A DNA stretch of 37,673 nucleotides from Acidobacteriaceae bacterium. Lineage in GTDB: Bacteria > Acidobacteriota > Terriglobia > Terriglobales > Acidobacteriaceae. A program made the translations under genes and the position numbers. The notes below the pieces were generated by a model. The model was not told the DNA's origin and did not search any database. It worked only from the letters and a program-made list of their open reading frames with translations. Below, one piece after another: positions 1-7,409 of this stretch (position 1 is the first letter of the stretch; each line of letters opens with the position of its first letter). The stretch covers positions 1 to 37,673 of the forward strand of contig JANYBT010000030.1 in the NCBI GenBank assembly GCA_025360645.1. The letters run 5' to 3'.

Positions 1-2
1 AA

Positions 3-767
3 TCCGTGCTCTACAGCTTCCAGAGTGAGGAGACCGGCTGGTTTCCTCAATCGACTCTGGTGCGGGATGCGGCGGGCAATTTCTATGGCACCACCAACCA
101 GGGCGGCGCGTCGAGTACCGGAGTTGTCTTCAAGATCGACCCCACCGGCAACGAAACCGTGCTGTATACCTTCACTGGCGGTGCGGACGGCTACTCTCGC
201 AACGCGACTCTGGTGCGCGATACAGCCGGCAATCTCTATGGCACCACCTACCTGGGAGGCGCCTTCACCTCGCATTGCCTTCAGGGTTGCGGCACGGTGT
301 TCAAGCTCTCAGCCACCGGCACAGAAACCGTCCTGCAAGACTTCACCGCTGGAACCGTCGGGATGGACCCCTACGTAGGAGTGGCGCGGGACGCAGCCGG
401 CAACCTCTACGGCACCGTAAATGGCGGCCTGAACGGCTACGGAGAAGTGTTCAAGTTGAGTCCGCTGGGGGCCGAAACCGTGCTCTACAGTTTTATCGGC
501 GGTACGGATGCAGCCTCTCCTGGCGCATTGGTGACCGACACCGCCGGAAACCTCTACGGCACCGCCAGCGGAGGTACCTATGGCCACGGCTGTGTTTTCA
601 AACTGGATGCCGCGGGACACGAAACCATTTTGCATAGCTTCACCGGGAACATGGATGGTGGCAGCCCACTTTACTATCTGATTCGGGATAGCGCTGGCAA
701 TCTCTACGGCACCACTTCCTTCGGCGGCACCTACGGCTATGGAACCGTATTCGAACTGACTCCGTAG
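3..767 (+). CDS. GloVer-repeat secreted protein, C-terminal part (5' end outside window)
   Basis: The reading frame is already open at base 3, and the first GTG (base 6) lies in the middle of a repeat, so the gene starts upstream of the window. The protein consists of about six imperfect repeats of 35-40 residues with the pattern ETVLYSF..G..DG, then L.RD.AGNLYGTT.GG, then G.VFKL. This matches the GloVer (Gloeobacter/Verrucomicrobia) tandem repeat, a short beta-rich unit found in secreted proteins of Acidobacteria and Verrucomicrobia whose function is unknown. A related complete gene lies at 21386-22720. The last 31 bases overlap the 3' end of the convergent polysaccharide deacetylase. A surface or extracellular location is inferred from the family; the signal peptide is not in the window. 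Confidence 0.85.
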   Translation, partial: SVLYSFQSEETGWFPQSTLVRDAAGNFYGTTNQGGASSTGVVFKIDPTGNETVLYTFTGGADGYSRNATLVRDTAGNLYGTTYLGGAFTSHCLQGCGTVFKLSATGTETVLQDFTAGTVGMDPYVGVARDAAGNLYGTVNGGLNGYGEVFKLSPLGAETVLYSFIGGTDAASPGALVTDTAGNLYGTASGGTYGHGCVFKLDAAGHETILHSFTGNMDGGSPLYYLIRDSAGNLYGTTSFGGTYGYGTVFELTP

Positions 768-1498
768 GTTCGATTCGTTGGAGAAGAGCAGCCCATCATC
801 TCCGGCACCGTCACAAACTCGTACCCCTTGTCCCGGTACCGCGCAATCAACCGGTCAGTGGCAATGACGGTTTGCGAACGGTCCGCCCCCATCGCCTGGT
901 GGCTGCCGTCGTGGAGCAGAATCACGTTACCTCCCCCCACCCGGCGCGTCACCTTGCGCTCAATCACCTCGGCGGGTGGAGCGTTCCAGTCGTAGCCGGT
1001 GACATTCCACATGATGGGCTCCAAGCCGAATTCCCTGGCGACGCACAGCGTGACCGGCCGGCGCCCCCCAAAGGGCGGACGAAACAGCTTGGCTTGCAGG
1101 CCGGTTGCGTCGGCAATGGCCAGCTGGCAGTCCCGCAGTTGCGCTCGAGTCTGCGCCGCCGATTGGAAAATCAGGTTTGGATGGTCAAACGTGTGGTTGC
1201 CAATCGCGTGCCCCGCCGTCACGATCTCGCGCATAATGTCCGGCCGTTGCTTCACAAATCGCCCGATCACAAAGAACGTCGCCCGCACTCCATGCCGCGC
1301 CAGCACCTCGAGCAACCGCTGCGTATACGGATCGTTGGGGCCATCGTCATAGGTGAGGGCGATCTGCTTGCTGCCGCGCGGCAGCCCGGTGCGCGGCAGC
1401 CCAGTAAACGTTCGGCCATACCACTGCCCGGTCGGCGCCATAGACTGGTACCCCGCCGCCACCGCCACCGCCGCCGCCCCAATCCCGTAGCCGAGCAC
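737..1498 (-). CDS. Polysaccharide deacetylase (NodB/CE4 family)
   Basis: CE4 enzymes remove N- or O-acetyl groups from polysaccharides such as peptidoglycan or chitin-like polymers, using a metal bound by Asp-His-His. Visible motifs are TYDDGPN (motif 1), NHTFDHP (motif 2, H...H), RPPFGGRRP (motif 3), a conserved Trp in IMWNVTGYDW (motif 4) and LLHDG (motif 5), so the active site looks intact. A hydrophobic N-terminal stretch (LGYGIGAAAVAVAAGY) suggests a membrane anchor or signal. I chose the GTG at 1496-1498 because the hydrophobic segment begins there and a TACAAT box sits 6 nt upstream. The frame is open to a GTG at 1607-1609, which would add 37 residues of unconvincing sequence. The 3' end overlaps the convergent GloVer gene by 31 bases. 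Confidence 0.88.
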   Translation of the reverse strand: MLGYGIGAAAVAVAAGYQSMAPTGQWYGRTFTGLPRTGLPRGSKQIALTYDDGPNDPYTQRLLEVLARHGVRATFFVIGRFVKQRPDIMREIVTAGHAIGNHTFDHPNLIFQSAAQTRAQLRDCQLAIADATGLQAKLFRPPFGGRRPVTLCVAREFGLEPIMWNVTGYDWNAPPAEVIERKVTRRVGGGNVILLHDGSHQAMGADRSQTVIATDRLIARYRDKGYEFVTVPEMMGCSSPTNRTYGVSSNTVP

Positions 1499-1504
1499 CA
1501 GAAA

Positions 1505-1510
1505 ATTGTA
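1505..1510 (-). promoter_or_regulatory. Possible -10 box for leaderless deacetylase mRNA
   Basis: On the minus strand a TACAAT hexamer ends 6 nt before the GTG chosen as start for the deacetylase, so transcription would begin at or next to the start codon. I see no good -35 hexamer, so this rests on the -10 alone and on the similar arrangement before selA and both kinases. Confidence 0.3.
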
Positions 1511-1679
1511 TCGGAAGCGGGAAGTGGGGGTCCGAGAGTGCCGAGCCCACTGCGGAGGCACGGAGAAAATCAGGTCGCAATCGTGCCCCGCTGTGGGGCG
1601 TGACTGCACTTGTCATTTTTCTGCGATTGCTTCCCAGCCCGAAGCAAGTTATTCTTCTGCGAGCCCCAAAACACAGAAC

Positions 1680-2345
1680 ATGGCCAAGCTTTTCGAGCTG
1701 CCTCGCTATATCGCGATCGAAGGACCCATCCGGGTAGGCAAGAGCACTCTGGCGCAAGTGCTGGCCGAGCGGCTGAACGCCCAGCGCGTCATGGAACCGG
1801 AAGACAATCCCTTCCTGCAGGCGTTTTACGAAGGCGAGCCGGGCGCAGCCTTCCAGGCGCAGTTGGCTTTCCTCGTCCGGCGCTTCGACCAGTTGCGCGC
1901 CCTCGACCTCGGCGCGAAATCCAACCGCACCATTGTGGCCGACTACATCTTCGAAAAAGATAAGCTCTTTGCCTGCCTCAACCTCAACGACCTGGAACTG
2001 GACACCTACAACCGCTATTTCAATTATTTCCGCGACCACATCCCCAATCCCGACCTGGTCATTTACCTGCAAGCCTCGCCGGAAGTCCTGCAGAAGCGAC
2101 TCAAAAAGAAAAATGCTCCCAGCGAAAAGTCCATCAACGAAGACTACCTGCTCGAAGTCGTGAAGGCCTACGAGCACTTTTTCTTTCATTACACCTCGTC
2201 CGACCTGCTGATCGTGAACACCTCGGAAATTGATTTCGTCGACCGCAACGAAGATTTGCAGGAATTGTTGAAGAAGGTTTCTGCCCCGTTGAAGGGCACG
2301 CAATATTTCCTTCCCCTGGGAGGGCAAGACCCGGCTGACATCTGA
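1680..2345 (+). CDS. Deoxynucleoside kinase
   Basis: This protein of 221 residues belongs to the deoxyadenosine/deoxyguanosine kinase family, which phosphorylates deoxynucleosides to dNMPs in the cytoplasmic salvage pathway. The P-loop is near the N terminus (EGPIRVGKST). RRFDQLR and the following acidic VADYIFEKD segment fit the substrate region, and DLVIYLQASPEVLQKRLKKK is the typical strand plus LID arginine region. The ATG at 1680 starts just before the first core strand (LPRYIAIEG). The frame is open upstream to 1506, but that part overlaps the divergent deacetylase and does not look like the family. The exact nucleoside preference cannot be read from the sequence. The gene is followed, 91 bases on, by the lytic transglycosylase on the same strand. 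Confidence 0.9.
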   Translation: MAKLFELPRYIAIEGPIRVGKSTLAQVLAERLNAQRVMEPEDNPFLQAFYEGEPGAAFQAQLAFLVRRFDQLRALDLGAKSNRTIVADYIFEKDKLFACLNLNDLELDTYNRYFNYFRDHIPNPDLVIYLQASPEVLQKRLKKKNAPSEKSINEDYLLEVVKAYEHFFFHYTSSDLLIVNTSEIDFVDRNEDLQELLKKVSAPLKGTQYFLPLGGQDPADI

Positions 2346-2436
2346 GTTTCGGGCCCTTCGGGATGTTGACCCTGCGGAAACCGGTCTTGTAGCATCTGAT
2401 ACGTTTGGGGTGTGCGTCCGTAAACTGTTGATAACG

Positions 2437-4416
2437 ATGCGGATTCTTCGATTTCAGAAAGTGGGTTGGCTGCTCCCGGCATTGCTGCTGGGGGCCACGT
2501 CCTGCCAGAAACCGAAGGCTCGGGCGTTCCAGCCGACGGCACGGGCGAACGCGCCAGCCCTGATCGCGACGAATGCGCCGCCTCATCCAACTCAACCCGC
2601 ATCCCAAGCCAAGGCTCCTGCCGCCCCATCCACTCCAGTCGCGCTCCAAGTGGATCCCGCCGGTGAATTGATCCGAAAAGTTGAGCACGAGTATCAGGCC
2701 GGGCAGGTAAACTATGCCGCCGGACGCCTGGATGTCGCCAAGCAGAACTTCAACCGCGCATTCAACCTGTTGCTCAGCAGCGAGATCGACGTCCAGTCCG
2801 ACGACCGCTTGCGCCGCGAGTTCGACAGAATTGTGGACGGAGTCAATGCCATCGAAATGGCGGCCCTGCATCAGGGCGATGGCTTCACCGAGCAGCAGTC
2901 CGAGCCCGCCCCCATCGACGAAGCCAACGAAGTGACCTTCCCCGTCGACCTCAACATCAAAGCCAAAGCGGCTGCGGAAATTAAGAACACGCACTCCGAC
3001 CTGCCCCTCATGATGACCGACCAGGTGGCCGGCTACATCAATTATTTTTCGTCGCCGCACGGACGCCCCACCCTGGAACACGCGCTGGCGCGCTCCGGCC
3101 GCTACCGCGAGATGATCCGGCGGATTCTGAAGGAAGAAGGCGTCCCACAGGACCTGATCTATCTGGCGCAGGCCGAGTCTGGCTTCAAACCGCTGGCGCT
3201 CTCCCGCGCCGGGGCCCGCGGCATGTGGCAGTTCATGGGAAGCCGCGGCAAGTCCTATGGGCTGGACAAAAACTGGTGGGTGGACGACCGCCAGGATCCC
3301 GAGAAAGCCACCCGCGCGGCCGGCCATCACTTGCGCGACTTATACAACCAGTTTGGCGATTGGTACCTCGCCATGGCTGCCTACAACTCAGGGCCGGGAA
3401 CGGTGCAGCATGCCGTGAAGCGCACCGGTTACGCCGATTTCTGGGAACTCTACAATCGCAACGTGCTGCCCAAGGAAACGCGTAACTACGTGCCTATCAT
3501 TGTGGCCGTGACTATCATGGCCAAGAACCCCGAGCAGTACGGGCTGGACCATATCGTGGGCGACAAGCCGGTCGCGGCTGACAAGGTCAATATCCACTAT
3601 CCCCTGGATCTGCGGCTGGCAGCGGAATGTGTGGACGCCAAGGCCGGCGATCTGCAAGAGCTGAACCCCAGCCTGCTGCGTATGACCACGCCGCGTGACA
3701 AGGAATTCGAGTTGAACTTGCCAGCCGGAACCAAAGACAAGTTCCTGGCGGCGATAGAGTCCATCCCCCCCGACATGCGGGTATGGTGGCGCTATCACAA
3801 AGTGCAGCCAGGGGAAACCCTGGCGGCGGTGGCGCGTACGTATCGCACTACTCCGAAGGCCATCGCCGAAGCCAACAACCTGGATGGGGACGAACTTCTT
3901 GCGGATGCCAAGCTGATCATCCCTATTGCGCCAGGCAAGACGCTCCCCAACGAAGGCACAGCCAACGAAGGCAACGTCACTTACTCGCGGCGCTCGACGC
4001 CATATAAGGTGCACCGCGGTGATACTGTGCAGACCGTGGCGGATAATTTCGGCGTGCCTCCAGCCATGGTGCAAAAGTGGAACAATCTGAGAGGCGACGG
4101 CCTGCGCGGACACAAAGTCGTGTATGTGCACTTACCGCTGACTCCGGGACAGGAAGTGGCCGCAGCCAGCTCGTCGCACCACACCAGCAGCGGAGCGCGC
4201 AAGAGCAGCCGCGCAGGTAAGCGCAGCCGAACGGATAGGAGCAGCCGAAAAGGCAAGGAGCCCGCCAGCGCCAGAGTTCATCACACCGTCAAACACGGCG
4301 AGACGCTGTCGTCCATAGCCTCGCGCTACAACACCACAGTCGCCGCCCTGAAACAAAACAACCGCAACGTAGCCAGCCTAAGGCCGGGCCAGGTGCTGGT
4401 AGTAGGCAGCCGGTAG
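2437..4416 (+). CDS. mltD: Membrane-bound lytic murein transglycosylase D-like lipoprotein with three LysM domains
   Basis: MltD-type enzymes cleave the MurNAc-GlcNAc bond of peptidoglycan to give 1,6-anhydro ends. The ATG at 2437 begins a lipoprotein signal (hydrophobic run, then GATSC). A GTG at 2410 in the same frame would give a longer leader. After a low-complexity Ala/Pro region, the SLT domain covers about residues 180-330, with the catalytic Glu in QAESGFKP (about residue 247), the ARGMWQFM motif and the AAYNSGPG motif. Three LysM peptidoglycan-binding repeats follow: YHKVQPGETLAAVA, YKVHRGDTVQTVAD and HHTVKHGETLSSIA. A Ser/Arg/Lys-rich linker lies before the last LysM. At 659 residues it is longer than E. 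coli MltD (two LysM). It acts in the periplasm, probably in wall turnover. Confidence 0.93.
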   Translation: MRILRFQKVGWLLPALLLGATSCQKPKARAFQPTARANAPALIATNAPPHPTQPASQAKAPAAPSTPVALQVDPAGELIRKVEHEYQAGQVNYAAGRLDVAKQNFNRAFNLLLSSEIDVQSDDRLRREFDRIVDGVNAIEMAALHQGDGFTEQQSEPAPIDEANEVTFPVDLNIKAKAAAEIKNTHSDLPLMMTDQVAGYINYFSSPHGRPTLEHALARSGRYREMIRRILKEEGVPQDLIYLAQAESGFKPLALSRAGARGMWQFMGSRGKSYGLDKNWWVDDRQDPEKATRAAGHHLRDLYNQFGDWYLAMAAYNSGPGTVQHAVKRTGYADFWELYNRNVLPKETRNYVPIIVAVTIMAKNPEQYGLDHIVGDKPVAADKVNIHYPLDLRLAAECVDAKAGDLQELNPSLLRMTTPRDKEFELNLPAGTKDKFLAAIESIPPDMRVWWRYHKVQPGETLAAVARTYRTTPKAIAEANNLDGDELLADAKLIIPIAPGKTLPNEGTANEGNVTYSRRSTPYKVHRGDTVQTVADNFGVPPAMVQKWNNLRGDGLRGHKVVYVHLPLTPGQEVAAASSSHHTSSGARKSSRAGKRSRTDRSSRKGKEPASARVHHTVKHGETLSSIASRYNTTVAALKQNNRNVASLRPGQVLVVGSR

Positions 4417-4907
4417 AACCCCCAACGACCAGCGATTGGCCGTCCCCCACCCAGCAACTTGCCATGCGGCATTCCCTGGCGGCCGGAAGGTCGGCTGGGG
4501 TGGCGCCTACTTGGCCGTCCCCGTCCCAAGAAGGCGGCAAATAATTCACTTTCGGCTAATACTTTGTGGAAATTCCAGTAATCGCCTGTGTTTTCAACGA
4601 CTTAGCGCACCGCCGCCCGCAAACCCCTCCCTGCGAAGTTCTGGCGAGCCGCAAATGCGTTCGGACCCTTCGCGTAAAACCGACGCTAGTGCCATTGGCA
4701 AGCCCGTGGCTAGGCGACGGCAGGCTGGGTGGCCCCAATCTATGCCCAGAGTCGCCTAGAGCGTCCTGGGGCTTCCTGCGGCATCCTGGAGGCATTTCGG
4801 CCCCTAAAGCTCATTTTCGATTTATAGCTCACCACGTAGTGCAATTTTCACTCTATTGCACCGACTCGACCGCGCTTCCGGAAGACGCGCCCCCGCCCAT
4901 CCCCCGC
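4417..4907. other. Gene-poor gap between mltD and acpS
   Basis: These 491 bases hold no convincing gene; the open frames here lack family features and overlap each other on both strands. Two small structures are visible. One is the inverted repeat at 4710-4759. The other is GTGCAA/TTGCAC arms at 4839-4844 and 4856-4861, separated by 11 bases. The phrase TTGGCCGTCCCC also occurs twice, at about 4436 and 4511. The genes on either side converge here, so transcription termination is expected, but no hairpin with a T run was found. Confidence 0.5.
4710..4759. repeat. Inverted repeat with 9-bp perfect arms
   Basis: The arms CTAGGCGAC (4710-4718) and GTCGCCTAG (4751-4759) are exact reverse complements. 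Inside them CTGGG and CCCAG can form a second 5-bp stem. There is no T tract on either side. It lies between convergent genes and could be a terminator-like or other structured element. Confidence 0.45.
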
Positions 4908-5285
4908 CTAGCTCTCCAAAATCACATGTGCGATCGCCTGCTCCTCGGTGTGCGAGAGGGAAAGCGCGATATTCTTCACGCCCAGTTTTTCCGCCCACGC
5001 GGCGGCCTGGCCGCGGAACACAATGGTCGGACGGCTGCCGCCCGGCCGCACCACTTCAATATCGCGCCATCGCACCCCGCGGCTCCATCCTGTGCCTAGT
5101 GCTTTCATGGCCGCTTCCTTGGCGGCAAAGCGCGCGGAGTAACGCTCGACGCGGTTGGCCTTCGAGTCGCAGTAGGTCATCTCGCCGGAAGTGTAGATGC
5201 GATTCAGAAAGCGTTGGCCAAAACGACCGATCGCAGCCCGGATGCGCGGGACCTCCGCAATATCAATGCCGGTGCCGACAATCAT
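4908..5285 (-). CDS. acpS: Holo-[acyl-carrier-protein] synthase
   Basis: AcpS transfers 4'-phosphopantetheine from coenzyme A to the conserved serine of acyl carrier protein, which activates it for fatty acid synthesis. The protein has 125 residues, normal for the family. It shows the N-terminal GTGIDIAEVPRI motif (Mg-binding Asp), the RFAAKEAAMKALGTG motif and the C-terminal LSLSHTEEQAIAHVI strand. The ATG at 5283-5285 is chosen because the family begins MIVGxGxDI; seven in-frame codons lie upstream. It is the last gene of a minus-strand group selA, DUF488 protein, acpS, lying 38 bases after the DUF488 gene. It is likely co-transcribed with them, though I see no functional link. Confidence 0.95.
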   Translation of the reverse strand: MIVGTGIDIAEVPRIRAAIGRFGQRFLNRIYTSGEMTYCDSKANRVERYSARFAAKEAAMKALGTGWSRGVRWRDIEVVRPGGSRPTIVFRGQAAAWAEKLGVKNIALSLSHTEEQAIAHVILES

Positions 5286-5323
5286 GCAGCGAGGGTAACA
5301 CAGCAAGCGATAACGCAGCGGCG

Positions 5324-5854
5324 CTAGAACAGCGTCTCCGGGCCATAGAGCAGCTGGCCGTCCACCAGGCGGGCGATGTCCATTAGTTTGTGAGGACGCG
5401 CCGGGCCTTCGGCGTCGATGTGCAGCACTTCATGGCCGTGGGCCACGAGCCAATCCGATACCAGCATGCGATGGCAGCGGAAATAAACTCGCTCCGCGCA
5501 CATGTACGCCGTGGGGGCTTGCGCTGCGAGCTCGAGCAGGCGCGCGATGCCGGAGGCAAATTCCGCCGTCAGCATGTAGTCGGCATAGTTGCGGAACGAA
5601 GGGTGGCGCAGGCCGGGGTTGGGAGAATCGTCGCGCAGCTTCTTACGGAAGCCGCCCAGTTCCTTCATCCAGTGATATTGAATTCCTTCGGCCGGCAGCG
5701 TCGCCTCCAGCGATTCTCGGTTGAACCAGGGTTGGCGGCGCGACATGGGGAAGGAACGAATATCCACCAGATGAGCGATTTGATGGGCGTGCAGCGCGGA
5801 AACAAGTTCGGCAAGAGTACGAGTGGAGTGGCCGATGGTGTAGAGCGTGCTCAT
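5324..5854 (-). CDS. DUF488 family protein
   Basis: This 176-residue protein matches DUF488: the start TLYTIGHSTRTL, the HLVDIRSFPMSRR motif, the Trp-Met-Lys-Glu-Leu-Gly-Gly segment and the YMCAERVYFRCHRMLVSDWL motif, with Cys, Glu and His-Arg residues typical of the family. The biochemical role of DUF488 is not established. The ATG overlaps the selA stop codon by 4 nt (ATGA), so translation is probably coupled to selA. That is the only clue to function visible here. The protein is cytoplasmic, with no signal or membrane segment. Confidence 0.9.
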   Translation of the reverse strand: MSTLYTIGHSTRTLAELVSALHAHQIAHLVDIRSFPMSRRQPWFNRESLEATLPAEGIQYHWMKELGGFRKKLRDDSPNPGLRHPSFRNYADYMLTAEFASGIARLLELAAQAPTAYMCAERVYFRCHRMLVSDWLVAHGHEVLHIDAEGPARPHKLMDIARLVDGQLLYGPETLF

Positions 5855-7287
5855 TGGGCCGCAATTTGGCGGAGCGCCTCGGACACTTGCTCGTCCTGCT
5901 CGGGAAACACGGTGCGCAGGTCGAGCAGCACCCGTCCATCTTCCACACGCGCAATGATGGGCGGATCGGAGGCGCGCAAGCGAGTGCAGAGTGCATCGGC
6001 GCTCAGGTGTTCCGCGGTGACCGCAAGCAAAGTTGTGGGCAAGGTTGCGGAGGGAGCGGCGCCGCCGCCCACCACCGATTCGCCATGCACCAACTCAATC
6101 CGCAGCCGCGGCGCAGTCACGCGGGCAGCGAGCGCTTCGGCGCGGCGGGCGATGTCGTCGTTGCTTAAGCGCATCATGCGCAGGGCGGGGATGGCGTCAT
6201 GGTCCTGCTTCACGTAAGCCAGCAGGGTGGCTTCGAGAGCGGCATAGGTGAGCTTGTCTGCGCGCAGTGCGCGGAAGAGCGAGTTCGACCGCATGCGCGA
6301 GACTAGATCGGCGCGGCCCGAAATGATTCCCGCTTGCGGACCGCCCAACAGCTTGTCGCCGCTATAGGTCACGATGTCGACGCCCGTCCGCAGGCTGTCA
6401 AGCACGCCGGGCTCACCGGTGATGCCAACCGAGCGCAGATCGAAGAGCGCACCACTGCCCAGGTCTTCCAGCAGAGGGATGTTGCGCCGCTGGCTGAGCG
6501 CCACCAGTTCGGCCAGCGTGGGCTGCTCGGTGAAGCCGGTGATTTCGAAATTGGAGCGATGCACGCGCAGCAGCAGGCGGGTGCGGTCGTTGATGGCGCG
6601 GTCGTAGTCGTCCACGCGGGTGCGGTTGGTGGTGCCGACCTCGCGGAGAACGGCATTCGACTTCGCCATGACGTCGGGGATGCGGAACGAGCCGCCAATC
6701 TCAACCAGCTCCCCGCGCGAGATGATGACCTCGCCGTGTTCGGCCAGAGAGTTGATGCCAAGCAAGACCGCCGCGGCGTTGTTGTTGACCACGATGGTCG
6801 AGACCCGCGCTGCGGCAGCGCTCTGGCCGCTGGCGCCTTCGCTCAAGAGTTCGCGGAACAGGCGATCCACGTGCACATCGCGTTTGCCGCGCTCGCCAGT
6901 GTCCAGGTTGAATTCCAGGTTGGAATATCCGGCGGCGGCCTGGCGAAGACGATCGAGAGCGGCGGCAGCCAGCGGAGCGCGGCCAAGGTTGGTGTGCAGA
7001 ATGACGCCGGTCGCATTGATGACGGGCCGGAGCGAGTAAGCCATGGCGGCGCGAAGCTCGCGTGCCACTGCGCCAGCGAGTCCGGGCAAGGCGAGAGCCA
7101 GGCCAGGTTCGTCGAGCCGCCCGGCGGCAATTTCCTCACGCAGACGACCCAGGGCAGCGCGTGCGGCATCGGCAGCGGCAGGGTGTCCCTCGTGCGCGGC
7201 CAACTCAGTCACGGCGGGCATGCGCATGACTTCGTCCACCGAGGGCAGCTTGCGAAACAGATCGGCGTGGGCAGTGTTGATGGTCAC
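5851..7287 (-). CDS. selA: L-seryl-tRNA(Sec) selenium transferase
   Basis: SelA is a PLP enzyme that converts Ser-tRNA(Sec) to Sec-tRNA(Sec) with selenophosphate. The protein has 478 residues, close to the usual 460-470. The N-terminal FRKLPSVDEVMRMPAV segment is the tRNA-binding region of true SelA. The PLP domain has NATGVILHTNLGRAPL, NNNAAAVLL, the LLEDLGSGALFDL segment and the Schiff-base Lys (about K312) in TYSGDKLLGGPQAG. The start is the GTG at 7285-7287, with a GATAAT box 7 nt upstream and no Shine-Dalgarno sequence, suggesting a leaderless transcript. It leads the selA-DUF488-acpS group. selB, selD and tRNA-Sec are not in the window. Confidence 0.95.
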   Translation of the reverse strand: MTINTAHADLFRKLPSVDEVMRMPAVTELAAHEGHPAAADAARAALGRLREEIAAGRLDEPGLALALPGLAGAVARELRAAMAYSLRPVINATGVILHTNLGRAPLAAAALDRLRQAAAGYSNLEFNLDTGERGKRDVHVDRLFRELLSEGASGQSAAAARVSTIVVNNNAAAVLLGINSLAEHGEVIISRGELVEIGGSFRIPDVMAKSNAVLREVGTTNRTRVDDYDRAINDRTRLLLRVHRSNFEITGFTEQPTLAELVALSQRRNIPLLEDLGSGALFDLRSVGITGEPGVLDSLRTGVDIVTYSGDKLLGGPQAGIISGRADLVSRMRSNSLFRALRADKLTYAALEATLLAYVKQDHDAIPALRMMRLSNDDIARRAEALAARVTAPRLRIELVHGESVVGGGAAPSATLPTTLLAVTAEHLSADALCTRLRASDPPIIARVEDGRVLLDLRTVFPEQDEQVSEALRQIAAQ

Positions 7288-7294
7288 AGCAGTG

Positions 7295-7300
7295 ATTATC
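7295..7300 (-). promoter_or_regulatory. Putative -10 box of selA
   Basis: GATAAT on the minus strand ends 7 nt before the selA GTG, which places the expected transcription start at the start codon. No clear -35 hexamer is visible. Confidence 0.4.
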
Positions 7301-7381
7301 CCATTGCCGGGCCGAGCGGACGCCGGAAAAAATTCTTCGACGGGAGTTCGGAGACTCTGCCTCCGGCAATCAACAAGTTAG

Positions 7382-7409
7382 TTCTTGAAGTCGCTATTTC
7401 TTGAAGTCG
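7382..7409. repeat. 12-bp direct repeat at the end of kinase 1
   Basis: TTCTTGAAGTCG occurs at 7382-7393 and 7398-7409. On the minus strand the 16-nt unit covers the last codons and the TAG stop of the kinase gene, and the second copy lies just past the stop. It looks like a small local duplication. Confidence 0.7.

Noticed and set aside
2134-3330. A 398-codon open frame on the minus strand
   Set aside because: It is antisense to the lytic transglycosylase and the end of the deoxynucleoside kinase, both well supported.
4839-4861. GTGCAA/TTGCAC inverted repeat as an operator or terminator
   Set aside because: The arms are only 6 bp with an 11-base AT-rich spacer; this is too weak for a separate claim.
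4566-5099. A 177-codon plus-strand frame across the intergenic gap
   Set aside because: It runs into the antisense of acpS and shows no ribosome site or recognisable domain.
6334-7404. A 356-codon open frame on the plus strand
   Set aside because: It is antisense to selA, whose motifs are complete.
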